This document shows, piece by piece, positions 42,175 to 50,753 of a DNA stretch of 64,000 nucleotides. The position numbers and the translations under genes were made by a program. Source of the DNA: an uncultured Alphaproteobacteria bacterium (GTDB taxonomy: Bacteria; Pseudomonadota; Alphaproteobacteria; UBA6615). How positions within the stretch are numbered: the first letter of the stretch is position 1; every line of letters starts with the position of its first letter. Location: the NCBI GenBank assembly GCA_943787745.1, contig CALSNJ010000001.1, positions 248,001 through 312,000 of the forward strand. Reading direction: 5' to 3'. The notes under the pieces are model-generated. The model ran no database searches and was not told the origin of the DNA. It was given only the letters and a program-made list of their open reading frames with translations.

Positions 42175-44565
42175 ATGACCGATCAGGCAAACAATCCAGA
42201 TTCCAGCGTTCTTGGACGCCCCAACAGCTACATCGGCAAGGTCGTGCCGCGTCCCAATGTGCGCAAGCTTGTGCGCGGCAAGGGCCAGTTCGTTGACGAC
42301 CTGACGCTGCCCCGGATGCTGCACGCGGTGTTCCTGCGATCCCCCCATGCCAGTGCGATGATCAAAAGCATCGATACGAGTGCCGCAACAGGCATGCCCG
42401 GCGTGGTGCGTGTCGTGACGGGCAAGGAGATGGCCGAATATTGTGAGCCCTGGGTTGGTGTTCTGACCCATTTCAAGGGTCTCAAATCCGCGCCCCAGCA
42501 CGCCATCGCCGTCAATCAGGTGGCCTGGCAGGGTGAGGCTGTTGCCGCTGTGGTGGCCCAGAGCCGGGCCGAAGCTGAAGACGCCGCGGCCATGATCGAA
42601 GTCGAATACGATGTCCTGCCGGCGGTGACAGATGAAGAAACGGCGGGCGACCCCGACACCCATGTGATCCACCCCGAACTCGGCGACAACGTTGCGTTTG
42701 AGAACGGCGTGGATGCGGGGGACGTGGATGCCGCCTTTGCGGATGCCCATCATATCGTCGAAGAGACCTTCCACTTTGACCGCCACACGGGTGTGACGCT
42801 CGAGCCGCGGGTGATCCTGGCGGATTACGACGAGGCCGATGAAAAGCTGACTGTGCATATGTCCAATCAGGCGCCGCACATGATGCAGCATATCTTCGCA
42901 AAGCACCTGAACGTGCCCGAGGGTGATGTCCGCGTGATCTGCAAGGATGTCGGCGGATCCTTCGGCATCAAGGTGCATGTCTATGCCGATGAAATGGCCG
43001 CCGCCGGGCTGTCCCGGATGCTGGGACGTCCGGTCAAGTTTGCCGCCGACCGTCTGGAGTCATTTCTGACCGATATTCACGCCCGCGCCCATCGGGTGCA
43101 CGGCAAAATGGCCTTCAACGCGGATGGCGATATCACGGCCATCGAAATTGACGATCTGACGGGGGTCGGGCCGTACTCCATGTATCCGCGCACCAGTGCG
43201 ATGGAGGCCAATCAGGTCCTGAATTTCACCGGTGGCCCCTACAAGCACAAAAACTACCGGGCCAAGGCGAAGGTGGTGTTTCAGAACAAGAACGTCATGT
43301 GCCAGTACCGGGCCGTGGGACATCCGGTTGCCTTTGCGGTGACCGAAGGGTTGCTCGATAAGGGGGCGCGTGAGCTGAAGATTGACCCTGTCGAAATTCG
43401 CCGCCGCAATCTGATTGCAGATGACGCCTACCCGACCAAGGGTGCCAGCGGTATTGCCTTTGAGGGCCTGTCTCATCACGCCTCGCTCGAAAAATTGATG
43501 GCGGCAATTGATTATGACGGCATGAGATCCGAGCGTGATTCATTGCGTGAGAAGGGTATCTATCGCGGCATCGGCTTTGCTGCGATGATCGAACTGACCA
43601 ATCCGGGCGCTGCCATGTACGGCATTGGTGGCGCGCGGATTTCGTCTCAGGACGGTGCACAGGCGCGGCTCGATTCAAGCGGGTCGCTGGTCGTACACAC
43701 CTCGATCACCGAACAGGGGCAGGGAACCGATGCGATCGTTGCGCAGATCGCCGCGTCAGCCTTCGGCACATCGCCCGACAAGGTGAAGGTTGTGACCGGT
43801 GACACCGATCACGTGCCCACCGGTGGCGGGACCTGGGGGTCACGCGGCGCCGGTATCGGCGGTGAAGCGGTGCTGCAGGTTTCCAAGGTTCTGCGCCAGA
43901 ACATCAAGGAGATCGCGGGCCAGCTGCTTCAGGCTGACCCGGCTACCCTCGATATCCAGAAAGGCATGATTGTCGACCTGGGCACGGAAAACGAGCGCAT
44001 GGGCTTGGACGAACTGGCGCGGATTTCCTATTTCCGTTCTGACCTGATCCCGAAGGGGTTTCAGCCCGAGCTGATGGCGACGCGTCATTTTGTGCCGCGC
44101 GAATACAACATCGCATTCACCAATGGCATTCAGGCTTGTTATGTCGAGGTCGATCCCGAGATCGGGTTCGTGAAGATTCTCAAGCACTGGGTCGTCGAGG
44201 ATTGCGGAACCGTCATCAACCCGCAGCTCGTCGACGAGCAGGTGCGTGGCGGCGTGATCCAGGGTTTGGGTGGCGCGCTGATGGAAGAGTGCCGCTACGA
44301 TGATCAAGGCAATATGGTGAATGCCAATATGGCGGACTATCTGGTGCCCATGGCCGGAGAGATGCCTGATATCGACATCGGGCATGTGGAAACCCCGACG
44401 GCGGATTCCGAGCTCGGCGCGAAGGGCGCTGGCGAAGCGGGTACAGCGGGCGCGCCGGCGGTGGTGATGAACGCGATCAATGACGCGCTTTCACCGTTTG
44501 ATGTGAGCCTCGTTCATCAGCCGATCACGCCGGAGCGGATCATGAAGGCATTGGGCAAGTTCTGA
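42175..44565 (+). CDS. Xanthine dehydrogenase-family molybdenum-binding subunit (copy 1)
   Basis: A 796-residue large subunit of the aldehyde oxidase / xanthine dehydrogenase family. It has the Mo-pterin segments (CKDVGGSFGIKVH, MCQYRAVGHPVAFAVTE, SITEQGQGTDAI, and the active-site Glu in ELGAKGAGEAG). It would hydroxylate a carbon next to a heteroatom, or an aldehyde. No 2Fe-2S or FAD subunit is present in the window, so electron partners are elsewhere or the protein is atypical. ATG at 42175 has TTGGAGAGAGACG upstream. Confidence 0.92.
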   Translation: MTDQANNPDSSVLGRPNSYIGKVVPRPNVRKLVRGKGQFVDDLTLPRMLHAVFLRSPHASAMIKSIDTSAATGMPGVVRVVTGKEMAEYCEPWVGVLTHFKGLKSAPQHAIAVNQVAWQGEAVAAVVAQSRAEAEDAAAMIEVEYDVLPAVTDEETAGDPDTHVIHPELGDNVAFENGVDAGDVDAAFADAHHIVEETFHFDRHTGVTLEPRVILADYDEADEKLTVHMSNQAPHMMQHIFAKHLNVPEGDVRVICKDVGGSFGIKVHVYADEMAAAGLSRMLGRPVKFAADRLESFLTDIHARAHRVHGKMAFNADGDITAIEIDDLTGVGPYSMYPRTSAMEANQVLNFTGGPYKHKNYRAKAKVVFQNKNVMCQYRAVGHPVAFAVTEGLLDKGARELKIDPVEIRRRNLIADDAYPTKGASGIAFEGLSHHASLEKLMAAIDYDGMRSERDSLREKGIYRGIGFAAMIELTNPGAAMYGIGGARISSQDGAQARLDSSGSLVVHTSITEQGQGTDAIVAQIAASAFGTSPDKVKVVTGDTDHVPTGGGTWGSRGAGIGGEAVLQVSKVLRQNIKEIAGQLLQADPATLDIQKGMIVDLGTENERMGLDELARISYFRSDLIPKGFQPELMATRHFVPREYNIAFTNGIQACYVEVDPEIGFVKILKHWVVEDCGTVINPQLVDEQVRGGVIQGLGGALMEECRYDDQGNMVNANMADYLVPMAGEMPDIDIGHVETPTADSELGAKGAGEAGTAGAPAVVMNAINDALSPFDVSLVHQPITPERIMKALGKF

Positions 44566-44646
44566 GAACCGATTTTAAGTTGTAGGGACAGGTTTTAAAC
44601 CCGCCCCTGCCCGGGTCTGATATCAGGAATACGGAGAGATATTTCC

Positions 44647-44733
44647 GTCATTGCGAGGAGGCCAATGGCCGACGAAGCAATCCAGTTCCGCGCGTGGTAC
44701 CTCTGGATTGCGTCGCCTTCAGCTCGCAATGAC
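44647..44733. repeat. REP-like imperfect palindrome
   Basis: An intergenic element of about 87 bases opens GTCATTGCGAG, contains GACGAAGCAATCCAG and CTGGATTGCGTCG, and closes CTCGCAATGAC. The two halves are inverted repeats of one another. Its sequence style (CATTGCGAG, GAAGCAATCCAG) matches REP elements common in alphaproteobacteria. It lies just after copy 1 and next to the DUF983 gene. Confidence 0.75.
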
Positions 44734-44741
44734 AATGTGGG

Positions 44742-45107
44742 TCAGGAACTCTGTGCCCGCAAGGCCCAGATTGCGGCCATAAAGACCGCCTTGGCGCGGG
44801 GCAGGATCAGCAGCGACAGGCCGATCAGCACAGGGATGAGAATCGCGCTCATTTCCAGCGGTGAGAATCGCCCACTTTTCGACATGGAAATCATGATCGG
44901 CGCCATCAGGTGGCCAACGATCAGGATCGTGAGCCAGGGCGCGGCGTCGTCAGAGCGGATGACCGACCAGTCTTCGTGGCATTCCGGGCAGGAATCGACC
45001 TGTTTCAGATAGGCACGGAACAGGGATGCCCGCCCGCAGCGCGGACAGGAGCCCTTCAGGCCGCGACCCAACGCGGTCCAGAGATAACGTTTTTCACCGT
45101 GGTCCAT
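44742..45107 (-). CDS. DUF983 family membrane protein
   Basis: A 121-residue protein with two membrane segments (LTILIVGHLMAPIMISMS and MSAILIPVLIGLSLLILP) and an N-terminal zinc-ribbon-like CPRCGRASLF ... CPEC. This is DUF983, often found near cytochrome oxidase genes, though none is here. It sits on the opposite strand between two large molybdenum hydroxylase genes. Start placed at ATG 45107. Confidence 0.85.
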   Translation of the reverse strand: MDHGEKRYLWTALGRGLKGSCPRCGRASLFRAYLKQVDSCPECHEDWSVIRSDDAAPWLTILIVGHLMAPIMISMSKSGRFSPLEMSAILIPVLIGLSLLILPRAKAVFMAAIWALRAQSS

Positions 45108-45253
45108 GTTCGCTTTCCGATCAGGCCGTTCGGGACCCGATATATCATGAAAGATGTGCAACGGACTCGTGAGCGGCGACATGCCGCATACCTTTGATTC
45201 GTCTCTCCGAAGTCTCTACGCTGCCCGTCAACAAAGAACACAGGGCGGAAACC

Positions 45254-47644
45254 ATGAGTGTCGCAGACCACAGCAAAGAAGAAAGCGTTCTTGACCGCGA
45301 GAACAGCTTCATCGGGAAATCAGTTCCGCGTGCCAATGCAGCACGCCTGGTTGCGGGGCAAGGCAAGTATGTCGATGACCTGACGCTGCCGCGCATGGTG
45401 CACGTCGCTTACTATCGCTCGCCCTATGCCCATGCGCGAATTGTTTCGATCAATGATGAGGCCACGCTGGCCAGTCCAGGTGTGCTCCGGGTTTTCACAG
45501 GCAAAGATATTGCCGAGGTTTGCACACCCTGGGTCGGAACACTCGCTCATTTCAAAGGCATGAAATCCGCCCCGCAGCACGCCATGGCCGTAGACCGGGC
45601 CTGCTGGCAGGGCGAACCGGTTGCCGCGATTGTCGCGCACAGTCGGGCTGAGGCGGAGGATGCTCTTGAGCTTCTTGAGGTGGAATTCGAGGAGCTCACG
45701 GTACTCGCTGATCCCGAAGTGGTTCTGAATGAAGACTCCTATGTGATGCATCCCGACCTTGGTGACAATCTGCTGTTCGAAATGAATCATGATATCGGCG
45801 ACACCGAAAAGGCATTCACGGATGCTGCGGTCGTGGTCGAACAGACTCTCAATTTCGGTCGGCACACGGGTGTGTGTCCTGAATCCCGGGCGATCATCGC
45901 GGACTATCATTCCTCAGAGAATCGCCTGACGGCCTATCACTCGCACCAGGCCCCGCACATGATGCAGGACCTGTTTGCCCGTCACCTTGATATCCCGAAC
46001 CAGAATGTGCGGATCATGTGCGGCGATGTGGGCGGCGCTTATGGCGTCAAGGGGCACACCTATCCTGATGAGATGTCGACAGCGGCCATTTCGAAAATCA
46101 TGAAGCGGCCTGTGAAGTTCATTGCGGACCGGATTGAATCCTTCCTCACTGACCTGCATGCCCGCGATCACCGCGCACATGTGCGCGCCGCCTTTGCGCA
46201 AGACGGTGAATTGCTCGGAATCGAGATGGATGACCTGACGGGCGTTGGTGCTTATTCCATGTATCCGCGCACCAGTGCGCTGGAAGCATTGCAGGTCATC
46301 AATTATGTGGGCGCGCCCTACACGCACAAGAATTACAAGGCACGCTCGCAGGTCGTGTTCCAGAACAAGACCCCGATGAGCCAGTACCGCGCAGTCGGCC
46401 ATCCGGTTGCGGTTGCGATCACCGAAACCCTTATGGAAGAGGGTGCTCGCAAACTCGGGATGGATCCGGTGGATATCCGTCGTCGTAACCTCATGAAAGA
46501 CGATAGCTACCCCTGTGAGTTCATTACGGGATTGAAGCTTGAAGGGCTGTCCCATGAGGCCTCTCTCGACAAGCTCCTGGGTATGTTTGACTACGATGCG
46601 TTCCGCGCCGAGCAGAAAACCCTGCGGGAAGAAGGCATTTACCGGGGCATCGGGTTTGCCACTTTGGTCGAGATGACCAACCCGGGGCCACACACTTACG
46701 GGTTGGGTGGCGCACGAATTTCCTCTCAGGATGGCGCGGCTGCGCGGATGGATGCGTCAGGCGCCGTCATTGTCCAGACCAGCATCACTGAACAGGGTCA
46801 GGGCAGTGAGGCCGTCATCCAGCAGGTGACGGCAAGCGCCTTCGGGACCTCACCGGACAAGGTGAAGGTGATCTCCGGTGACACGGATAACGTGCCGGTC
46901 GGCTGGGGTGCTGGTGGCTCAGGTGGTGCGGGAATCGCGGGCGAAGCAGCGCTGCAGGCCGCAAAGGCCCTGCGCCACAATGTGCTCGATGTGGCCGCGA
47001 TCCTGTTGCAGGCAGAGGCCACGACGCTGGATATTCGTCTTGGCGTTGTTGTCGACCGGGCAACGGGTGAAGAACGCATGCCGCTGGAGGAAGTGGCGCG
47101 GGTGGCTTATTTCCGGCCTGATACCCTGCCGCAGGACTTCCAGTCGGAGATGATGGCGACCCGCCACTACATTCCCAAAAAGTACCCGGTTGCCATGACC
47201 AACAGCTTTCAGGCGGTCACGGTCGAAGTTGATCCGGAAACCGGCTCTGTTCAATTGCTCAAATTCTATTGCGTTGAAGATTGCGGCAAGGTCATCAATC
47301 CGCTGCTCGTCGATGAGCAGGTGCGTGGCTCCATTGTTCAGGGCATCGGCGGTGTTCTTTATGAAGAATGCCGTTACGACCTGGACGGCAACTTCCTGAA
47401 CGCCAACATGGCCGACTATCTCGTGCCGATGGCAGGCGAGATGCCGGATATCGAGATTGCGCATGTGGAAACCCTGACCAAGGAATCCGAGCTTGGCGCG
47501 AAAGGTGCCGGCGAGGCGGGTACGGCGGGAGCACCCGGCGCGATCCTCAATGCGATCAATGATGCGCTCAGCCCATTCGGGGCGAGTGTTCTGGATCAGC
47601 CGGTCAGCCCCGAGCGTGTGCTCAAGGCGCTGGGCAAGTATTAG
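45254..47644 (+). CDS. Xanthine dehydrogenase-family molybdenum-binding subunit (copy 2)
   Basis: A 796-residue close paralogue of copy 1, alike along its whole length (NSFIGKSVPRANAARLVAGQGKYVDDL, CGDVGGAYGVKGH, MSQYRAVGHPVAVAITE, SITEQGQGSEAV, ELGAKGAGEAG). The Mo-site Glu is kept. It also lacks small iron-sulfur and FAD subunits nearby. ATG at 45254 is used. It is followed after 32 bases by a glutathione S-transferase gene, probably co-transcribed. Confidence 0.92.
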   Translation: MSVADHSKEESVLDRENSFIGKSVPRANAARLVAGQGKYVDDLTLPRMVHVAYYRSPYAHARIVSINDEATLASPGVLRVFTGKDIAEVCTPWVGTLAHFKGMKSAPQHAMAVDRACWQGEPVAAIVAHSRAEAEDALELLEVEFEELTVLADPEVVLNEDSYVMHPDLGDNLLFEMNHDIGDTEKAFTDAAVVVEQTLNFGRHTGVCPESRAIIADYHSSENRLTAYHSHQAPHMMQDLFARHLDIPNQNVRIMCGDVGGAYGVKGHTYPDEMSTAAISKIMKRPVKFIADRIESFLTDLHARDHRAHVRAAFAQDGELLGIEMDDLTGVGAYSMYPRTSALEALQVINYVGAPYTHKNYKARSQVVFQNKTPMSQYRAVGHPVAVAITETLMEEGARKLGMDPVDIRRRNLMKDDSYPCEFITGLKLEGLSHEASLDKLLGMFDYDAFRAEQKTLREEGIYRGIGFATLVEMTNPGPHTYGLGGARISSQDGAAARMDASGAVIVQTSITEQGQGSEAVIQQVTASAFGTSPDKVKVISGDTDNVPVGWGAGGSGGAGIAGEAALQAAKALRHNVLDVAAILLQAEATTLDIRLGVVVDRATGEERMPLEEVARVAYFRPDTLPQDFQSEMMATRHYIPKKYPVAMTNSFQAVTVEVDPETGSVQLLKFYCVEDCGKVINPLLVDEQVRGSIVQGIGGVLYEECRYDLDGNFLNANMADYLVPMAGEMPDIEIAHVETLTKESELGAKGAGEAGTAGAPGAILNAINDALSPFGASVLDQPVSPERVLKALGKY

Positions 47645-47676
47645 ACCGCAAGTACTGGAACGAAGGACTTACAATC

Positions 47677-48369
47677 ATGGCCGACGTCGAAATCATTAGC
47701 TCATCAACCTGTCCGTTTGCGCAGCGCACCCGGATGGCGTTGATCGAAAAGGGGATCGAGTTTGATCTCACCGCCATTGACCTGAATGACAAACCGGACT
47801 GGTTTCTGGAGATTTCGCCTTACGGCAAAGTCCCGGTGTTGCGTCACAACGGGGCTGTGATTTTTGAGTCAGCCGTGATCAATGAATACCTTGAAGAGGT
47901 GTTTCCTGAGCGTCCGTTGTTGCCCAGCGATCCATATCGTCGGGCACAGGCCCGAATCTGGATCGATTTCGCCAATGTGCGCTTCACCCCGCATGTCTAC
48001 AAACTCATGCTCGCGCAGGACGCCGATGCGCAGGCGTTTCAACGCGAACGTTTGACGAATGCGCTTCTCATGATGGAGCACGAGGGTCTGGGCAAACTCG
48101 GTGATGGGTCTTACTGGATGGGAGATGACATCTCTTTGGTCGACCTGACCTTCCTGCCTCATATGCAGCGTCTGGGTGTGTTAACCCATTACCGTGATTT
48201 TCAAATCCCGGATGAATGCGTACTGCTCAAGGCTTGGCTGCAGCTGATGGGCCGTCGGCCGTCGGTTTCGGTAGGTTCGGCTTCGCTCGATGTGCTGATC
48301 GAGAATTGGCGCAAATACGCCGAGAACACCTCAACTGGCACCACGGCTGCGGATATGCGCGCGGCCTAG
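47677..48369 (+). CDS. Glutathione S-transferase family protein
   Basis: A 230-residue GST: N-terminal thioredoxin fold (ISSSTCPFAQRTRMALIEKGIEF), GKVPVLRHNGAVIFESAVINEYLEEVFP with the cis-Pro and glutathione-binding Glu-Ser, then a helical C-terminal domain. The CPFAQR motif favours a redox or lignin-degradation-like (Cys-type) class, though SspA-like proteins are similar. Lies 32 bases after the second Mo-hydroxylase gene. Confidence 0.88.
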   Translation: MADVEIISSSTCPFAQRTRMALIEKGIEFDLTAIDLNDKPDWFLEISPYGKVPVLRHNGAVIFESAVINEYLEEVFPERPLLPSDPYRRAQARIWIDFANVRFTPHVYKLMLAQDADAQAFQRERLTNALLMMEHEGLGKLGDGSYWMGDDISLVDLTFLPHMQRLGVLTHYRDFQIPDECVLLKAWLQLMGRRPSVSVGSASLDVLIENWRKYAENTSTGTTAADMRAA

Positions 48370-48701
48370 CTTTGCTCGACGAGTGGGCACATGCCCGGCA
48401 CGGGTGAGGGGACCAGCAGAGTCGTTTCCTGTGACACCATAAGTGGGCGAATCTTCGCCAGATGAGCATCCCACTCAGGGCGCGCGTAATTCGCTTTGCG
48501 GATTTCGTCACGCTGGGCGACATCGTCGAACTTCCAGATATGCACGATCTGGTTCAAAGCTCCGACATCGGACTGAAAGTATCCGACGAGATGTTCGTGC
48601 ATGCGCGGGTCCTGGGCTGCGAAGCCTCCGTCCTGATAGTGCTTCCAGTATTCGGCCGGTTTGCCGGGATTGAGCGTGTAGTTTCGGATTTCGAGGATCA
48701 T
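48366..48701 (-). CDS. NIPSNAP family protein
   Basis: A 111-residue dimeric alpha/beta-barrel protein: ILEIRNYTLNPGKPAEYWKHY, GYFQSDVGALNQIVHIWKFDD and RPEWDAHLAKIRPLM are NIPSNAP hallmarks. Biochemical role unclear; often close to degradation genes. Start at ATG 48701. The 3' end overlaps the convergent GST gene by 4 bases. Confidence 0.88.
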   Translation of the reverse strand: MILEIRNYTLNPGKPAEYWKHYQDGGFAAQDPRMHEHLVGYFQSDVGALNQIVHIWKFDDVAQRDEIRKANYARPEWDAHLAKIRPLMVSQETTLLVPSPVPGMCPLVEQS

Positions 48702-48738
48702 GTCAGTGCCTTTCATTGGTGGTTTGAGGATACGAAAA

Positions 48739-48767
48739 CGCCGCCACAACAAGAGGCTGTGGCGGCG
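48739..48767 (-). terminator. Terminator of the second TRAP operon
   Basis: CGCCGCCACA (48739-48748) and TGTGGCGGCG (48758-48767) form a 10-bp perfect stem. On the minus strand it runs into TTTTCG, and it lies 31 bases after the dctM stop codon. Confidence 0.75.
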
Positions 48768-48798
48768 TATCGAATAGCGCGATAGCGCGTGCGGGTCT

Positions 48799-50118
48799 CT
48801 AGTTCGTGAACGACAAATCGACCAGGAACAACGCCATCTGTGGAAATGCCGTCAACAACACGACGAAGATCAGGGAAACCACCACGAATGGCATCACGCC
48901 CTTGAAGATATCGACGAGTTCAACATCCGGTGCGAGGTTGTGCATCACGTAGACGTTGATCCCGATGGGCGGTGTGATCAGGGCAATCTCGACCATGACG
49001 ACGATGAAGATGCCGAACCAGACCGGATCGAATCCAAGTGCCAGAATCACAGGAAATACGAATGGCAGGGTCAGGATCAGCATGCCCCAGACATCGAGGA
49101 TCGCACCGAGGATCAAATACATCAGAACGAAGATCGCGAGTACGACGTAACGATTGACGCCAAGTTCTGCGATCCAGCTGATCAGCCCATCCGTCACACC
49201 TGTGACGTTGAGAAAAGCCCCGATGATGTGGCCGCCGACAATGATGGCAAAGATCATGGCGCTGGTGCGCCCGGTGTCTTTCAGCGCGCTCTTGACCGCG
49301 GGCCATTTGAACCGGCCCATCACCGTCATCACCACCACAACACCGCTGACGCCGATCCCGGCGGCTTCGGTTGGTGTGAAGATGCCAGCATAGATGCCGC
49401 CCAGAACAACAAGGAAAATGGTCAGAACCGGGATCAGTTTCCAGGTTGAAGCAAAACGTTCACCCCAGCTGTATTTGGGGCCGATGGGCCCCATCTCCGG
49501 ATTGATCAGACAGCGGCCCCAGATATAGAGCGCGTACATGGTTGCCAGAACAATCCCGGGAACCACGCCGGCAATGAACAGGTGACCGATCGAGGTTTCC
49601 GTCCAGATGCCGTAGGCCACAAGAATCACGCTCGGCGGGATCAGCATGGCCAGTGTGCCTGCTGAGGCAATCGCGCCCGTGGCGAGTTGCGGGTCATATT
49701 TGTAACGCCGCATTTCCGGCATCGCCATCGGGCCAATCGTGGCCACGGCGGCCACACTCGACCCGGTGACGGCACCGAAGCCTGCGCAACCGGCTACGGA
49801 TGTGATCGCCAGTCCGCCGGGCAGGCGCCCGAACCACTTCTGGACGCAGTCATACAAATCCACGGCCAGCTTTGACTGGTAGACGAGTTGCCCCATCAGA
49901 ATGAACAAGGGCAAGGCAATGAACACCAGTTCACTGCCTTTCTGAACAGCATTCATATAAATTTGTGTGAGGGCGGGCTTATAGCCAACGAGCACCCAGT
50001 AGCCTGCGGCGCCAACCACCGCCATGGCGAAGGCGATCGGAACACCCATCGCAATGAGCGCCAGCATGAGGACAATGCCGGCAATTGCGAGGGTTGTGGG
50101 ATCAATAAATTCCATCAT
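48799..50118 (-). CDS. dctM: TRAP transporter large permease (DctM), system 2
   Basis: A 439-residue, multi-span DctM protein (AGCAGFGAVTGSSVAAVATIGPMAMPEM, TLAMLIPPSVILVAYGIW, EAAGIGVSGVV, ALITPPIGINVYVM). It sits 2 bases from the dctQ gene. The sequence differs clearly from system 1, so a different substrate is likely. Confidence 0.95.
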   Translation of the reverse strand: MMEFIDPTTLAIAGIVLMLALIAMGVPIAFAMAVVGAAGYWVLVGYKPALTQIYMNAVQKGSELVFIALPLFILMGQLVYQSKLAVDLYDCVQKWFGRLPGGLAITSVAGCAGFGAVTGSSVAAVATIGPMAMPEMRRYKYDPQLATGAIASAGTLAMLIPPSVILVAYGIWTETSIGHLFIAGVVPGIVLATMYALYIWGRCLINPEMGPIGPKYSWGERFASTWKLIPVLTIFLVVLGGIYAGIFTPTEAAGIGVSGVVVVMTVMGRFKWPAVKSALKDTGRTSAMIFAIIVGGHIIGAFLNVTGVTDGLISWIAELGVNRYVVLAIFVLMYLILGAILDVWGMLILTLPFVFPVILALGFDPVWFGIFIVVMVEIALITPPIGINVYVMHNLAPDVELVDIFKGVMPFVVVSLIFVVLLTAFPQMALFLVDLSFTN

Positions 50119-50120
50119 CT

Positions 50121-50660
50121 CTATTTCTCCCCCTCGGCGATCTGTTCTTCCCAGGTTTCCTCGTCACCGGTCTTGCGGATGCCGAAGAACAGCAGGTGAA
50201 GGAAGTAGAGCGCCATCAGAACCGCGCAGAGTGAGACGAACCCGCGAAGGGTCCAGACGGGGATGCCGAGATATTCGGTGTTCTTGTTGATCTTGATCAG
50301 GAATGGAATTTCATTCGCGGTGCGAACGGCAAGCAAGACAGAGAAGAACAGGCCTGAGGCAGCCCACAGCGCCGTTGCGATTCTTTTCAAACCACCCTGA
50401 AAATGTCGGTAGAGCAATTCCATGCGGATATGGCCGTTCACCTTGGTGGTGAAAGGCAGGCTGCCAAACAGGATCAGCGTCAGCAGGGTTTCATTGAATT
50501 CAATCGACCAGTCGAAAGGCGCATTGAACAAATAGCGCATGATCACGTCGGCTGTGACGATGGCGGCCAATAGCGGAATGCAAACGCATGTCGCAAATGT
50601 GTGCAGAAAGTCGCTGCCGCGATCGGCCAGCGCGAGCAGTTTTTCGATGATGAAAGTCAT
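50121..50660 (-). CDS. dctQ: TRAP transporter small permease (DctQ), system 2
   Basis: A 179-residue, four-segment protein (LLAAIVTADVIMRYLFNAPFDWSIEFNETLLTLILFGSLPF) that pairs with DctM. The charged tail FGIRKTGDEETWEEQIAEGEK ends next to the dctM start. Confidence 0.92.
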   Translation of the reverse strand: MTFIIEKLLALADRGSDFLHTFATCVCIPLLAAIVTADVIMRYLFNAPFDWSIEFNETLLTLILFGSLPFTTKVNGHIRMELLYRHFQGGLKRIATALWAASGLFFSVLLAVRTANEIPFLIKINKNTEYLGIPVWTLRGFVSLCAVLMALYFLHLLFFGIRKTGDEETWEEQIAEGEK

Positions 50661-50694
50661 GATGAACTGTTCCCCCAGTCGTCATTTCACGGTT

Positions 50695-50729
50695 CCGGGC
50701 GGCTCTGTCCTCAGATATGAGCCGCCCGG
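50695..50729 (-). promoter_or_regulatory. Strong stem-loop between dctP and dctQ, system 2
   Basis: CCGGGCGGCTC (50695-50705) pairs perfectly with GAGCCGCCCGG (50719-50729) around 13 bases, in the 93-base gap after dctP. No T tract follows on the transcribed strand, so read-through is expected. Likely protects or separates dctP mRNA so that more binding protein than permease is made. Confidence 0.6.
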
Positions 50730-50753
50730 TGCTGTGACTTCAGATCAACGTGA

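Noticed and set aside
44665-45012. A 115-codon frame over the REP element and the DUF983 gene
   Set aside because: It begins inside the palindrome and then runs antisense to DUF983, which has clear family features.
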